Assembly: GCF_002979975.1 (NCBI RefSeq)
Contig: NZ_PCQD01000003.1
Coordinates: forward strand, 310,001 to 374,000
DNA: 64,000 nucleotides
Source: Pseudomonas sp. MYb185
GTDB taxonomy: Bacteria > Pseudomonadota > Gammaproteobacteria > Pseudomonadales > Pseudomonadaceae
Direction: 5' to 3'
The translations under genes were made by a program, and so were the position numbers. Below are positions 40,507 to 50,145 of this stretch, piece by piece; within the stretch, counting starts at the first letter, position 1; every line of letters begins with the position of its first letter. A model generated the notes under the pieces. The model made no database searches. It saw only the letters and a list, made by a program, of their open reading frames with translations, and was not told the DNA's origin.

Positions 40507-41307
40507 ATGACAGATATTCAGCAAGACGCCCTGGAAATAGCTGGCGTGCGTTACCGTTCCCGCCTGCTGGTGGGTACCGGCAAATACAAGGATATGGAAG
40601 AGACCCGGACAGCGATCGAGGCTTCCGGTGCGGAGATCGTCACCGTGGCCATCCGCCGTACCAATATCGGTCAGAATCCCGGCGAGCCCAACCTGCTCGA
40701 TGTGATCCCGCCGGATCGTTACACCATCCTGCCGAATACCGCCGGCTGTTTCACCGCCGAGGACGCGGTACGCACCTGCCGTCTGGCCCGCGAGCTGCTG
40801 GACGGGCGCAATCTGGTCAAGCTGGAAGTGCTGGCCGATCAGAAGACCCTGTTCCCCAACGTGGTGGAAACCATCAAGGCCGCCGAGGTGCTGGTCAAGG
40901 ACGGTTTCGATGTGATGGTGTACACCAGCGACGACCCGATCATTGCCCGTCAACTGGCCGAGATCGGCTGCGTGGCGGTGATGCCGCTGGCCGGTCTGAT
41001 CGGTTCCGGGCTGGGCATCTGCAACCCCTATAACCTGCGTATCATCCTCGAAGAAGCCACCGTGCCGGTGCTGGTGGATGCCGGCGTCGGTACCGCTTCG
41101 GATGCGACCATCGCCATGGAGCTGGGTTGTGCCGGGGTGCTGATGAATACCGCGATTGCCGGTGCGCAGAAGCCGGTGCTGATGGCCGAGGCCATGAAGC
41201 ATGCGGTACTCGCTGGCCGTGGCGCCTACCTGGCCGGGCGCATGCCGCGCCGCCTGTACGCAGCCGCCTCTTCACCGCTGGAAGGTACCTTTGTCGGCAA
41301 TGAGTGA
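40507..41307 (+). CDS. thiG: Thiazole synthase ThiG
   Basis: 266 residues, a TIM barrel. '[12 protein letters not shown]', '[15 protein letters not shown]', '[15 protein letters not shown]' (Schiff-base Lys), '[14 protein letters not shown]' and '[10 protein letters not shown]' are all family landmarks. With ThiS-thiocarboxylate it makes the thiazole phosphate of thiamine. Its end overlaps trmB by 8 bases. Confidence 0.95.
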   Translation: MTDIQQDALEIAGVRYRSRLLVGTGKYKDMEETRTAIEASGAEIVTVAIRRTNIGQNPGEPNLLDVIPPDRYTILPNTAGCFTAEDAVRTCRLARELLDGRNLVKLEVLADQKTLFPNVVETIKAAEVLVKDGFDVMVYTSDDPIIARQLAEIGCVAVMPLAGLIGSGLGICNPYNLRIILEEATVPVLVDAGVGTASDATIAMELGCAGVLMNTAIAGAQKPVLMAEAMKHAVLAGRGAYLAGRMPRRLYAAASSPLEGTFVGNE

Positions 41308-42028
41308 CGTGAACGATACCCCGGTAGAGCAACATCAGGACGGCGACGGCCAGCCGCGGCGTACCATCCGCAGTTTCGTGATGCGCGCCGGACGCATGAC
41401 CGAGGGCCAGCAGCGTGGCGTCGAGAAGGGCTGGCCGCGGTTCGGCCTGACCCTGGCCGACGGCTTGCTGGATCTCGACCAGGTATTTGGTCGTCAGGCG
41501 CCGCGTACCCTGGAGATCGGCTTCGGCATGGGTCATTCCCTGCTGGAAATGGCTCAGGCGGCGCCAGAGCAGGATTTTATCGGTATCGAGGTACATCGCC
41601 CCGGTGTCGGCGCGCTGCTCAATGGCGTGCTGAATGCCGGGCTGCAGAATGTGCGGGTCTACGACTGCGATGCCATCGAAGTGCTGAATCAGGCGATTCC
41701 CGACGCCAGCCTGGATCGCCTGCTGCTGTTCTTCCCCGACCCCTGGCACAAGAAGAAACACAACAAGCGGCGCATCGTGCAGCCGGCCTTTGCCGAGCTG
41801 GTACGACGCAAGCTGAAGGTCGGTGGTGTGCTGCACATGGCCACCGACTGGGAGCACTACGCCGAGCAGATGCTGGAAGTGATGAGCGCTGCGCCCGGTT
41901 ACCGCAACCAGGCTGCCGATGGCACCTTCATTCCGCGCCCGGACGAGCGGCCGATCACCAAGTTCGAGAAGCGCGGCGAGCGGTTGGGGCATGGGGTATG
42001 GGACCTGAAGTTCGAGCGGGTTGATTGA
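41300..42028 (+). CDS. trmB: tRNA (guanine-N7)-methyltransferase
   Basis: 242 residues from the ATG at 41300. It has '[16 protein letters not shown]' (SAM site), '[14 protein letters not shown]', '[18 protein letters not shown]' (signature of TrmB) and the C-terminal '[20 protein letters not shown]'. It makes m7G46 in tRNA variable loops. Coupled to thiG by overlap, an arrangement kept across Pseudomonas. Confidence 0.95.
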   Translation: MSDVNDTPVEQHQDGDGQPRRTIRSFVMRAGRMTEGQQRGVEKGWPRFGLTLADGLLDLDQVFGRQAPRTLEIGFGMGHSLLEMAQAAPEQDFIGIEVHRPGVGALLNGVLNAGLQNVRVYDCDAIEVLNQAIPDASLDRLLLFFPDPWHKKKHNKRRIVQPAFAELVRRKLKVGGVLHMATDWEHYAEQMLEVMSAAPGYRNQAADGTFIPRPDERPITKFEKRGERLGHGVWDLKFERVD

Positions 42029-42046
42029 GTCACGACGGTAATCCCA

Positions 42047-42140
42047 ACGTCATTGCGAGTCGCGGTAGCGACGCGGCAATCCAGCGCGGGCCAGTGGCAC
42101 CGAGCCATGGATTGCCACGCCCTGCGGGCTCGCAATGACG
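42047..42140. repeat. Interspersed inverted-repeat element (family C), after trmB
   Basis: AACGTCATTGCGAG...GCAATCCA (42047-42083) and its inverse TGGATTGCCACGCCC...CTCGCAATGACGTT (42107-42140) enclose a 23-base spacer. Outer arms are perfectly complementary for 14 bases; the whole can fold as one long hairpin behind trmB. Confidence 0.85.
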
Positions 42141-42279
42141 TTATCTCTTTTGCCTGTAATCCTGCTCTATCCGCCGTACCTATGATCCCCCATAGCAACC
42201 ACCAAGAGTAATGGCCGCCACCGGCCCAGCTTCCTACACTGGCTTCTGTTCAGAACACCAATCTGCTGCGGAGCCCGTC

Positions 42280-43140
42280 ATGCAATTCGAAACCCTCGAC
42301 TACCAGGTGCAGGACAATGTCCTCACCCTGACCCTCAACCGCCCCGAGCGGATGAACGCCTTCAACGGACCGATGCGCCGCGAGCTGATCGCCGCCTTCG
42401 ATGCTGCCGACGCCGATGACAATGTGCGGGTGATCATCGTTACCGGTGCCGGGCGCGCTTTCTGTGCAGGTGCCGACCTGGAGAAGGGCGGGGACACCTT
42501 CAACCGCCACACCCGTACCGACCAGCCGGAAGGCGCCGATCTGCGTGACGGCGGCGGTACCGTATCGCTGCGCATCTACGAATGCACCAAGCCGGTGATC
42601 GGCGCGTTCAACGGCGCGGCGGTGGGCGTCGGGGTGACCATGACCCTGCCGATGGATATCCGCCTGGCCTCGACCAACGCCAAGTTCGGCTTCGTCTTCG
42701 CCCGCCGCGGCATCACCATGGAGGCCTGCTCTAGCTGGTTCCTGCCGCGTCTTGTCGGTCCGATGCAGGCTGCCGAATGGGTCTATACCGGTCGCGTATT
42801 CGGTGCCGAGGAAGCACTCAGGGGCGGTCTGGTCCGCAGCATCCACGAGCCGGATGAGCTGCTGCCGGCGGCCTACGCGCTGGCCCGGGAAATTGCCGAT
42901 AACACCGCGCCGATGTCGGCGCTGCTCAACCGTCAGATGATCTGGCGCATGCTCGGTGCCGATCACCCGATGGAAGCGCACAAGGTCGACTCCCGGGCGA
43001 TTGCCTTCATGGGTGAGTCGGAGGATGCCAAGGAGGGCGTGCGTTCCTTCCTGGAAAAGCGCGCCCCGGAATTCAAGCTGCGTCCGAGCAAGGATCGTCC
43101 GAACTTCTATCCCTGGTGGGATGAGCGGCCCTTCGAATAA
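42280..43140 (+). CDS. Enoyl-CoA hydratase/isomerase (crotonase family)
   Basis: 286 residues from the ATG at 42280, with a GGAG site eight bases ahead. Crotonase features: 'VLTLTLNRPERMNAFN', oxyanion loop 'GAGRAFCAGADLEKGGD', 'KPVIGAFNGAAVGVGVTMTL', 'FGFVFARRGITMEACSSWFLPRLVG' (positions about 142-166). The substrate is open. A long C-terminal end ('RPNFYPWWDERPFE') is typical of one Pseudomonas subgroup. Ends exactly where the convergent thioesterase gene ends. Confidence 0.88.
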   Translation: MQFETLDYQVQDNVLTLTLNRPERMNAFNGPMRRELIAAFDAADADDNVRVIIVTGAGRAFCAGADLEKGGDTFNRHTRTDQPEGADLRDGGGTVSLRIYECTKPVIGAFNGAAVGVGVTMTLPMDIRLASTNAKFGFVFARRGITMEACSSWFLPRLVGPMQAAEWVYTGRVFGAEEALRGGLVRSIHEPDELLPAAYALAREIADNTAPMSALLNRQMIWRMLGADHPMEAHKVDSRAIAFMGESEDAKEGVRSFLEKRAPEFKLRPSKDRPNFYPWWDERPFE

Positions 43141-43575
43141 TCAGTCGCTGACCAGCAGGCGTTCCAGCGCCGCGCGCGGCCCCGGTGGTATCGGGCAGGC
43201 GCGGTTGCCGGCGCGTTCGACGAACACATGCACGAAGCGCCCGGCCGCACAGGCCTCGGCCACCCCGGACTTGAACAGTGCCAGTTCGTAGTGCACCGAG
43301 CTGCTGCCCAGCCTGGCCACGCGCACACCGATCTCGATCTGCTCGGGGAAGGCCACCGGCTGGAAATAATCGCAGCCGGAACTCACCACAAACGCCACCT
43401 TCTCCCCGTGATGGATATCCAGCCCGCCCTCGTTGATCAGCCAGCTGTTCACCGCGCTGTCGAAGAACGCGTAGTAGGTGACATTGTTGATATGGCCATA
43501 GATATCGTTGTCGTGCCAGCGGGTGGTGATCGGGTGCAGGTAGGGGTAGTCGCTGCGCTGGGGTTTGGTCGTCAT
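43141..43575 (-). CDS. Acyl-CoA thioesterase (4HBT hotdog fold)
   Basis: 144 residues from the ATG at 43575; the open frame upstream is non-coding. 'TTRWHDNDIYGHINNVTYYAFFD' contains the catalytic Asp region of 4-hydroxybenzoyl-CoA-like thioesterases. It would hydrolyse acyl-CoA esters, possibly those handled by the facing crotonase. The two stops are adjacent, and no terminator fits between them. Confidence 0.85.
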   Translation of the reverse strand: MTTKPQRSDYPYLHPITTRWHDNDIYGHINNVTYYAFFDSAVNSWLINEGGLDIHHGEKVAFVVSSGCDYFQPVAFPEQIEIGVRVARLGSSSVHYELALFKSGVAEACAAGRFVHVFVERAGNRACPIPPGPRAALERLLVSD

Positions 43576-43705
43576 GCAATGGTTCTCGGCGTCAGTGGAG
43601 GGCCGGGTTCCATCCCGGCCAGCGGTGTTGCGGGTGACTCTATTGGTCGAGATGGAACTCGACGGGGTCGCCATCGAGCTGCCCTGGGTTGATACCTGCT
43701 GTGGA

Positions 43706-44866
43706 TCAATACGCCTGTCGGTAGATAGCCAGCGCATCGGCCTCGGTCACTTCCCTTGGATTGTTCACCAGCAACCGCTGCTGCAGCATCGCCTCCCGGG
43801 CCAGCATTTCCAGACTGTCCTCCGGCACGCCGGCATCGCGCAGGCGGCTGGGCAGGTTGCAGCGCGGGCTCAGTTGCGCCAGGGCGGTGATCAACTGGTC
43901 GGTCAGGCTGGCGGCGTCACCAGGCGGGCAGTCGGGCACCAGCAGCGGTGCCAGTTCAGCATACAGGGCTTCGGCCGCCGGTGCGTTGAAGGCAATCACG
44001 CTGGGCAGCACCAGGGCGTTGGACAGTCCATGGGGAATATGGAAATGCCCGCCCAGCGGGTAGGCCAGCGCATGTACCGCCGCCACCGGGGCGTTGGCAA
44101 ACGCCTGGCCGGCCAGCAGTGAGCCGAGCAGCATGGCCTGGCGTGCCTCGCGGTTGCTGCCGTTGTGCACCGCCTCGTCCAGGTTGCCGGCCAGCAGGCG
44201 CAGGGCTTCGCGGGCCAGCATGTCGGACAGCGGGTTCTTCTTCAGTTTGCTGGTGTAGGCCTCGATGGCGTGCACCATGGCATCGATCCCGGTGGCGGCG
44301 GTGACCGCCGGCGGCAGGCCGAGGGTCAGTTCCGCGTCCAGTACCGCCAGATCCGGCAGCAGCAGTGGCGAGACGACACCGGTCTTGGTGGTGGCGCCGG
44401 TGGTGATAATGGCGATCTGGGTGACTTCCGAGCCGGTGCCGGCGGTGGTCGGTACCTGGATCAGCGGCAGCCGTTGCCCTCGGGCATTTTCCACACCATA
44501 GATCTCGGTCAGGCTCTGGGTGGCATGTGGGTGGGCCAGCAGGGCGACCAACTTGGCCACATCCATCGAGCTGCCACCGCCGAAGCCGATGATCAACTGC
44601 GCATTCATCGCCTGCGCCTGATGCACGGCGGCGAACACTACCTCTTCCGGCGGATCGGCGACCACCTGGTCGAACACTTCCACACTCATGCCGGTCTCGG
44701 CGAAGCCCGGCAGGATATCGTCCAGCAGGCCCAGCTGGGTGATGCCGGGGTCGGTGACGAGCATTACCCGCTGCGCATCCCGCTCCCGGCATAGTTGCGC
44801 CAGACGGCTGGCGGCGCCGGTTTCGCAGAGGATGCGGGCGGTGGTGGCGAAGCTGAACGGGGACAT
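43706..44866 (-). CDS. Iron-containing alcohol dehydrogenase
   Basis: 386 residues from the ATG at 44866. NAD site 'IIGFGGGSSMDVAKLVALL', 'QVPTTAGTGSEVTQIAII', 'GIDAMVHAIEAYTSK' and the metal site histidines in 'AVHALAYPLGGHFHIPHGLSNALVLP' (written here as the region around residues 258-283) are intact. Belongs to group III alcohol dehydrogenases (YiaY/EutG-like); it oxidises primary alcohols or reduces aldehydes. Single gene between the thioesterase and a repeat-filled gap. Confidence 0.9.
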   Translation of the reverse strand: MSPFSFATTARILCETGAASRLAQLCRERDAQRVMLVTDPGITQLGLLDDILPGFAETGMSVEVFDQVVADPPEEVVFAAVHQAQAMNAQLIIGFGGGSSMDVAKLVALLAHPHATQSLTEIYGVENARGQRLPLIQVPTTAGTGSEVTQIAIITTGATTKTGVVSPLLLPDLAVLDAELTLGLPPAVTAATGIDAMVHAIEAYTSKLKKNPLSDMLAREALRLLAGNLDEAVHNGSNREARQAMLLGSLLAGQAFANAPVAAVHALAYPLGGHFHIPHGLSNALVLPSVIAFNAPAAEALYAELAPLLVPDCPPGDAASLTDQLITALAQLSPRCNLPSRLRDAGVPEDSLEMLAREAMLQQRLLVNNPREVTEADALAIYRQAY

Positions 44867-44986
44867 GGACACCTCGTGGTCGCGAAAGGGGATGGCTGAG
44901 CAGTCACTGTAGGGGGCTGAGCGTCGAGCGGCAAGTACAGGCGGGGCAGGTTGGTGGTGTGAATACTTGCCTATGGCCGCGAGCCC

Positions 44987-45161
44987 GGGTTGTCGCGCCC
45001 CTGCGCGACGACAGCGTGGACCGCTGGGCCGCATGGCGTAGCGCAGGCGCGCTACACCCCAGGTGTAGGGCGTTGCGCCCGAACGCGGACCGGGGCGCTA
45101 CACCCCGAGCTGGTAGGCGCCGATGATCTCGGGTTGTCGTGCGCCTGCGCGACGACGGGGT
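44987..45161. repeat. Cluster of interspersed hairpin repeats (families B, A, A', B')
   Basis: Within the 344-base gap 44867-45210: family B copy 44987-45017 (identical to 19017-19047), family A copy 45035-45060, a degenerate A-like pair 45062-45106 (GGTGTAGGGCG ... GGGGCGCTACACCCC), and a B variant 45130-45161 (TCGTGCGCCTGCGCGA). The order B-A matches that at 19 kb. No gene fits in the gap. It lies between the upstream side of the dehydrogenase gene and the end of hemW. Confidence 0.85.
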
Positions 45162-45210
45162 GAAGGATGACGTTGCAGAGAGCGATATTTCGCCCGACCC
45201 GGCAACTGTG

Positions 45211-46344
45211 TCAGAGAAACATCTCCAGCAGATCGTTGAGAAACAACCGGCCCTGTTCGGTGGGGCGCAGTTGCTGTTGCCAGGGTTGCAGCAGGCCGCG
45301 CTGGACGGCCTGGTCCAGCAGCGGGGCCATGGCCTCGACGGGCTGGCCGGTGCGCTCGGGGTACCAGGCGGTGGGTACTCCGTCGACCAGGCGCAGGGCG
45401 TTCATCAGGAAGTCGAAGGGCAGCTCGTCTGCCTTCAGTATCTTGTTGCCGGCGCGAAATGCCTTGTCTGGATTCAGGTAGTCCCTGGGCTGGCGGGTCT
45501 TCCAGTAGCGTTCGACGCGGCCATCGGCGTGGCTCAGCTTGCCGTGGGCACCGGCGCCGATGCCGAGAAAGTCGCCGTATTGCCAGTAGTTGAGATTGTG
45601 CCGGGCGCGGCGGCCATCACGGGCATAGGCGGATATCTCGTACTGGGTATAACCGGCCTCGGCCAGCCGTGCCTGCCCGGCCTCCTGGATATCCCACAGG
45701 GTTTCCTCTTCCGGCAGCACCGGCGGACGACTGTAGAACACCGTGTTGGGTTCCAGTGTCAGTTGGTACCAGGACAGATGTTCCGGTCCCAGTGCGATGG
45801 CCTGGTCGATATCGGCCCGGGCCTGCTCCAGCGACTGGCCCGGCAGCCCGTGCATCAGGTCCAGGTTGAGGTTGTCGAAGCCGGCGCGGCGGGCCATGTC
45901 CACCGCCGCCAATGCCTCACGGTCATCGTGGATGCGTCCCAGCGCCTTGAGGTGCTGCGGATTGAAGCTCTGGATACCGATCGACAGGCGATTGATACCG
46001 GCGCTGCGGTAGTCCTTGAACTTGGCCTGTTCGAAGGTGCCGGGGTTGGCTTCCAGGGTGATCTCGATATCTGCGGCAAAGCGCAGCCGTTGCTGCATCG
46101 CCTGCAGCAGCCGCTCCAGGCTGGCGGCGGAAAACAGGCTGGGAGTGCCGCCGCCGAAGAAGATCGATACCAGTTCACGTCCTTGCGCGTACGGCAGGTC
46201 CTGATCCAGGTCGGCGATCAGCGCAGCGATATAGTCATCTTCCGGCAGGCCGCTGTCGCTGGTATGCGAGTTGAAGTCGCAATACGGACATTTGCGCACG
46301 CACCAGGGGATGTGCACATAGGCGGCCAGCGGCGGCAGGGTCAT
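45211..46344 (-). CDS. hemW: Radical SAM heme chaperone HemW
   Basis: 377 residues. 'YVHIPWCVRKCPYCDFNSH' holds the CxxxCxxC cluster plus the extra Cys/Phe of the HemN-like group; 'FFGGGTPSLF', 'ITLEANPGTFE', 'RLSIGIQSFNPQHLKALGR' follow. HemW inserts heme into target proteins and does not act as coproporphyrinogen oxidase; the N-terminal extension of HemN is missing here. Starts 8 bases after rdgB, in the conserved rdgB-hemW order. Confidence 0.92.
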   Translation of the reverse strand: MTLPPLAAYVHIPWCVRKCPYCDFNSHTSDSGLPEDDYIAALIADLDQDLPYAQGRELVSIFFGGGTPSLFSAASLERLLQAMQQRLRFAADIEITLEANPGTFEQAKFKDYRSAGINRLSIGIQSFNPQHLKALGRIHDDREALAAVDMARRAGFDNLNLDLMHGLPGQSLEQARADIDQAIALGPEHLSWYQLTLEPNTVFYSRPPVLPEEETLWDIQEAGQARLAEAGYTQYEISAYARDGRRARHNLNYWQYGDFLGIGAGAHGKLSHADGRVERYWKTRQPRDYLNPDKAFRAGNKILKADELPFDFLMNALRLVDGVPTAWYPERTGQPVEAMAPLLDQAVQRGLLQPWQQQLRPTEQGRLFLNDLLEMFL

Positions 46345-46352
46345 GGAATTGA

Positions 46353-46961
46353 TCAGACCAGCCCCAGCCGGGCGCGCAGCAGCTGCATGGCGCGGGCGCG
46401 GTGACTGAGCTGGTTCTTCTGCTCCGGCGGCAGTTCCGCGCTGGAGACACCCTGCTCGGGCACCAGGAACAGCGGGTCATAGCCGAACCCGTGTTCGCCC
46501 TGGGGCGCATGCAGGATACGACCTTCCCAGGCGCCTTCGCAGATGATCGGTACCGGATCGTCGGCATGCCGTACCAGGGCCAGGGCGCAGATGAAGCGCG
46601 CGCCGCGCTGCGTATCCGGCACATCGCGCAGGGCATCCAGCAGCTTGGCGTTGTTGGCGGCATCGCCCTGGCCATCGGCATAACGTGCCGAGTAGATGCC
46701 CGGTGCGCCGCCGAGGATATCCACTGCCAGTCCGGAATCATCCGCCAGCGCCGGCAGACCCGAGGCGCGGGCTGCGTGACGGGCCTTGAGGATGGCATTC
46801 TCGACGAAGCTCAGGCCGGTTTCCTCGGCTTCCTCGCCGATGAACTGGCTCTGCGGCAGTACGTCGATATGCGCGCCGAGCATGGCCTGCAGTTCCTTGA
46901 GTTTGCCGGGGTTGTTGCTGGCCAGGACCAGTTGGCTGAAAGGCAATGCGTTGTCACTCAT
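46353..46961 (-). CDS. rdgB: XTP/dITP diphosphatase (RdgB/HAM1)
   Basis: 202 residues from the ATG at 46961, overlapping the DUF4426 gene by 8 bases. '[14 protein letters not shown]', '[14 protein letters not shown]', '[25 protein letters not shown]' and '[13 protein letters not shown]' are the complete active-site set. It removes deaminated purine triphosphates from the nucleotide pool. Confidence 0.93.
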   Translation of the reverse strand: MSDNALPFSQLVLASNNPGKLKELQAMLGAHIDVLPQSQFIGEEAEETGLSFVENAILKARHAARASGLPALADDSGLAVDILGGAPGIYSARYADGQGDAANNAKLLDALRDVPDTQRGARFICALALVRHADDPVPIICEGAWEGRILHAPQGEHGFGYDPLFLVPEQGVSSAELPPEQKNQLSHRARAMQLLRARLGLV

Positions 46962-47403
46962 CCGGATGGAACTCCTGCTGGAAGCGCACGGTATGCACTG
47001 GCGCACCTTCTTCCGCCTGCACCCGTATCTCGAACTGCAGCAGGCCCCGCTGGCCCGCCGAGTAGTTGGCGACGAAGTAGATGGCGTCCTGTTCCTGCAG
47101 GCGGATGAATTTCAGCGGGGTGGCCTGTTGAATCAGATTCTTCACCGTGCCTTCGACCTTGGCGTCGACCACTTTCAGGCCCTCGTCGGTCAGTCGTTGC
47201 ACGGCGATATTCACCACACCCTGCCGGGGACCGCGTTGCAGGCCGGCAGCGGCGGCTATTTCCGGTTGCAGGTAGGAGCTGTTGAAGGTGTTGTGATGCA
47301 CCAGCAGATCGCCAAAGCGCTGCGGGTTCTGGGCTGGGCCCTGCTGGGCGGTGACGACGGTGGCGGCGAGCATCAGCAGGCCGGCGAACAGAGTGCGTAA
47401 CAT
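46954..47403 (-). CDS. DUF4426 periplasmic protein
   Basis: 149 residues with a signal peptide ([19 protein letters not shown]). The mature part is beta-rich, with '[15 protein letters not shown]' and '[26 protein letters not shown]'. Matches the DUF4426 family, found at this place between metW and rdgB in pseudomonads; function unknown. Confidence 0.85.
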   Translation of the reverse strand: MLRTLFAGLLMLAATVVTAQQGPAQNPQRFGDLLVHHNTFNSSYLQPEIAAAAGLQRGPRQGVVNIAVQRLTDEGLKVVDAKVEGTVKNLIQQATPLKFIRLQEQDAIYFVANYSAGQRGLLQFEIRVQAEEGAPVHTVRFQQEFHPDE

Positions 47404-47415
47404 GATGACTCCTTG

Positions 47416-48012
47416 TCAGCGCGTGACACGGTAAATGGCGACTTCGCCGAGCAGGTTGGGCCACATGGCGCTCAGCCTGCTGCTGCGATGGGTCTGGTCC
47501 ACCACCAGACGATCAAGGATGCGTACCGAGCGTTCGTGGCACAGGTTTTCAAAATCCTTGAAGGTGCAGAAGTGGATGTTCGGGGTGTTGTACCAAGTGT
47601 AGGGCATGAACTCGGAAACCGGCATGCGTCCCTTGGTCCCAAGGTACAGCCGGCAGCGCCAGTGGCCGAAGTTGGGGAAGGTCAGGATCGCCTCGCGACC
47701 GATGCGCAGCATGTCCTCGAGAATGCGGTCCGGATAATGCACCGCCTGCAGCGCCTGGGTCATGACCACGGTATCGAAGCTGTGGTCCTCGAAGTTGTCC
47801 AGGTCCTGGTCAAGGTCCTTTTCGATGACGTTCACGCCCTTGTTGATGCAGGCATTGATGTTGTCCGGGTCGATTTCCAGGCCATAGCCGCGCACCTGCC
47901 GATTGTTCTGCAGGTAATGCAGCAACTCACCTTCACCGCAGCCAAGGTCGAGTACACGGCTGCCGGGCTCGATCCACTTCTGAATGATCTGCAGATCAGC
48001 GCGCAGGGTCAT
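47416..48012 (-). CDS. metW: Methionine biosynthesis protein MetW
   Basis: 198 residues. '[18 protein letters not shown]' and '[27 protein letters not shown]' show a SAM-binding methyltransferase-like fold; '[20 protein letters not shown]' is the MetW signature. MetW is needed with MetX for homoserine succinylation in Pseudomonas. Its start overlaps the end of metX by 4 bases. Confidence 0.93.
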   Translation of the reverse strand: MTLRADLQIIQKWIEPGSRVLDLGCGEGELLHYLQNNRQVRGYGLEIDPDNINACINKGVNVIEKDLDQDLDNFEDHSFDTVVMTQALQAVHYPDRILEDMLRIGREAILTFPNFGHWRCRLYLGTKGRMPVSEFMPYTWYNTPNIHFCTFKDFENLCHERSVRILDRLVVDQTHRSSRLSAMWPNLLGEVAIYRVTR

Positions 48013-49163
48013 GCGTCCACCTCGATACGGTTCATGTAGCTGCTCAGGGCCTGGATATAGCGGGGGATCGGCAGCAGGAAGGCGTCATGCCCCTGGGCCG
48101 CCTCGACTTCCAGGTAGCTGACCTCCTTGCGCGCGGCCATCAATGCATTGGCCAGCTCCCGCGAGCGTGCCGGCGGGAAGCGCCAGTCGGTGCTGAAGGA
48201 GATCACCAGGCAACGGGCGCTGAGCGGCTCCAGTGCCCTGGCCAGATCGCCGCCAGTGGCCTGGGCCGGATCGTAGTAATCCAGCGCCTTGGTCATCAGC
48301 AGATAGGTGTTGGCGTCGAAGCGCTCGGAAAACTCCTGGCCCTGGTAGCGCAGGTAGCTTTCCACCTGGAACTCGACGCTGCTGATATCGTAGTTGAGGC
48401 GCTCGCTGCGCAGCTCGCGGCCGAACTTCTGGCCCATGGCATCATCGGACAGGTAGGTGATATGCCCGACCATGCGCGCCAGGCCGAGCCCGCGCTTGGG
48501 AATCACGCCGAAGGCGGCATAATCGCCCTCATGGAAGTCCGGGTCGGTGATGATCGCCTGGCGCGCCACTTCGTTGAAGGCGATGTTCTGCGCCGACAGC
48601 TTGGAGGCGGTGGCGATGGCCACGCAATGGCGCAGGCGTTCGGGATAGTGAATGGCCCACTGCAGCGCCTGCATGCCCCCGAGGCTGCCGCCGACCACCG
48701 CCGCCCAGCAGTCGATACCCAGGTGGTCGGCCAGTTGTGCCTGGCTGTTGACCCAGTCCTCGACCACGATCATCGGGAACTTGCCGCCGTAGGTCTTGCC
48801 GGTCTCGGGGTCGATGCTGGATGGGCCGGTCGAGCCATGGCAGCCGCCGAGGTTGTTCAGGCTGACGACAAAGAAACGGTTGGTGTCGATGGCCTTGCCG
48901 GGGCCGATACAGGCATCCCACCAGCCGGGCTTGCGATCGTCCTCGCTGTGATAGCCGGCGGCGTGATGGTGGCCGGACAGCGCATGGCATACCAGCACCG
49001 CATTGCTGCGGCTGGCATTGAGCTGACCATAGGTTTCATAGACCAGCTCGTACTGCGGCAGGGTCCGTCCGCAGGCCAGCTGCAAGGGCTCCGTGAAGGT
49101 CTGGCGCTGCGGCGAGACCAGGCCGACGGAATCAGCAGGGAATCTGGACATGGGGTTTTTCAT
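48009..49163 (-). CDS. metX: Homoserine O-succinyltransferase (MetX)
   Basis: 384 residues. Alpha/beta hydrolase fold: '[15 protein letters not shown]', nucleophile Ser in '[15 protein letters not shown]', Asp in '[12 protein letters not shown]' and His in '[11 protein letters not shown]'. In Pseudomonas this enzyme uses succinyl-CoA even though its fold is of the acetyltransferase type. A second ATG at 49151 is nearer the usual family start; the first has AGGAA immediately ahead. First committed step of methionine synthesis, paired with metW. Confidence 0.9.
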   Translation of the reverse strand: MKNPMSRFPADSVGLVSPQRQTFTEPLQLACGRTLPQYELVYETYGQLNASRSNAVLVCHALSGHHHAAGYHSEDDRKPGWWDACIGPGKAIDTNRFFVVSLNNLGGCHGSTGPSSIDPETGKTYGGKFPMIVVEDWVNSQAQLADHLGIDCWAAVVGGSLGGMQALQWAIHYPERLRHCVAIATASKLSAQNIAFNEVARQAIITDPDFHEGDYAAFGVIPKRGLGLARMVGHITYLSDDAMGQKFGRELRSERLNYDISSVEFQVESYLRYQGQEFSERFDANTYLLMTKALDYYDPAQATGGDLARALEPLSARCLVISFSTDWRFPPARSRELANALMAARKEVSYLEVEAAQGHDAFLLPIPRYIQALSSYMNRIEVDA

Positions 49164-49248
49164 TTCCTGTGTGGATTGGCCGCTGTTATCGGGCGTTGGG
49201 CCAATAATCGAGGCGTCAGTCTAAAGAGCGTACCTGCCGGACGCAATA

Positions 49249-49542
49249 TCAAGGCCGGATTATGCCCAGCCCGTCCGGCAGCCGCTGTGGCGCTTCGATC
49301 AGCAGCCGCTTCTGCCGGCTCTGCTGGCCGCTGAGCAGACTGACCTGGCGCTTGCCGACACCGAACTCGGCGGCCAGAAATTCCATCAGCATGTTGTTGG
49401 CCTTGCCGTCCACCGGCGGGGCGCTGATGCGGATCTTCAGGCGCTGCCCATGCTGCCCGGCAAAGCCGATGGTTCGGGCGCCGGGTTGCAGATGACAGTC
49501 GAGAACCAGATCGGCGCCACGCCAGTTATAGAAGTCGGCCAT
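49249..49542 (-). CDS. yggU: DUF167/YggU family protein
   Basis: 97 residues. 'DLVLDCHLQPGARTIGFAG', 'LKIRISAPPVDGKANNMLMEFLA' and 'VSLLSGQQSRQKRLLIE' are the YggU fold landmarks. Function unknown. Starts 3 bases after yggT, in the conserved proC-yggT-yggU order. The 85 bases to metX hold only its leader. Confidence 0.9.
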   Translation of the reverse strand: MADFYNWRGADLVLDCHLQPGARTIGFAGQHGQRLKIRISAPPVDGKANNMLMEFLAAEFGVGKRQVSLLSGQQSRQKRLLIEAPQRLPDGLGIIRP

Positions 49543-49545
49543 GGC

Positions 49546-50136
49546 TCACAGTGCCAGGGTCAGGCCCCTGGGCATGCCGGTGGCAATCGCCAGGTTGGTG
49601 ATCAACAGCATGTCCAGCAGGTTCAGCGCGATGAAGGCGAAGATCGGCGACAGATCCAGGCCGCCCATGGATGGCAGGAAGCGGCGGATCGGTGCCAGCA
49701 CCGGCTCGCACAGCTGGAATACCAGGAGCACGGCGGGGTTGTGACTCTGCGGGGCGACCCAGGACAGGATCACACTGATGATCAGCGCAAAGAAGAAGAT
49801 CTTCAGGAACAGCGCGGTGATGCCGACCAGCGACCACACCAGCAATTGCAGTACGGCCGGTAGCGCATAGCCCATCAGTTTGATGATGATCGACATCACG
49901 ATCACCTGCACCACCAGTGCCAGCACCAGCGAGGGCACATCGATCCCGGCGAACCCCGGAATCACCCGGCGCAGCGGCTGCAGCAGCGGTTGGGTGGCAC
50001 GCACGATGAACTGCGAGATGGGGTTGTAGAAATCGGCACGCACCAGTTGCAGGATGAAGCGCAGCAGCACGATCAACAGATACAGGCTGCCCAGTGTCTG
50101 CACCACATACACAGCAGCCATATTCAGTCCGGTCAT
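49546..50136 (-). CDS. yggT: YggT family membrane protein
   Basis: 196 residues, two tandem YGGT domains each with two helices ('FILQLVRADFYNPISQFIVRATQPLLQPLRR' near residue 27; 'SVILSWVAPQSHNPAVLLVFQLCEPVLAPIRR' near 120). Linked to osmotic or division functions in other bacteria. It sits 9 bases behind proC. Confidence 0.9.
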   Translation of the reverse strand: MTGLNMAAVYVVQTLGSLYLLIVLLRFILQLVRADFYNPISQFIVRATQPLLQPLRRVIPGFAGIDVPSLVLALVVQVIVMSIIIKLMGYALPAVLQLLVWSLVGITALFLKIFFFALIISVILSWVAPQSHNPAVLLVFQLCEPVLAPIRRFLPSMGGLDLSPIFAFIALNLLDMLLITNLAIATGMPRGLTLAL

Positions 50137-50145
50137 GACATCTCC

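Noticed and set aside
44987-45161. Closely spaced repeats that might suggest a CRISPR array
   Set aside because: The units are palindromic, of two different families, unequally spaced and have no spacers of even length; no cas genes.
45139-46404. Open frame of about 420 codons on the plus strand opposite hemW
   Set aside because: Begins in a repeat cluster and runs antisense to a conserved radical SAM gene.
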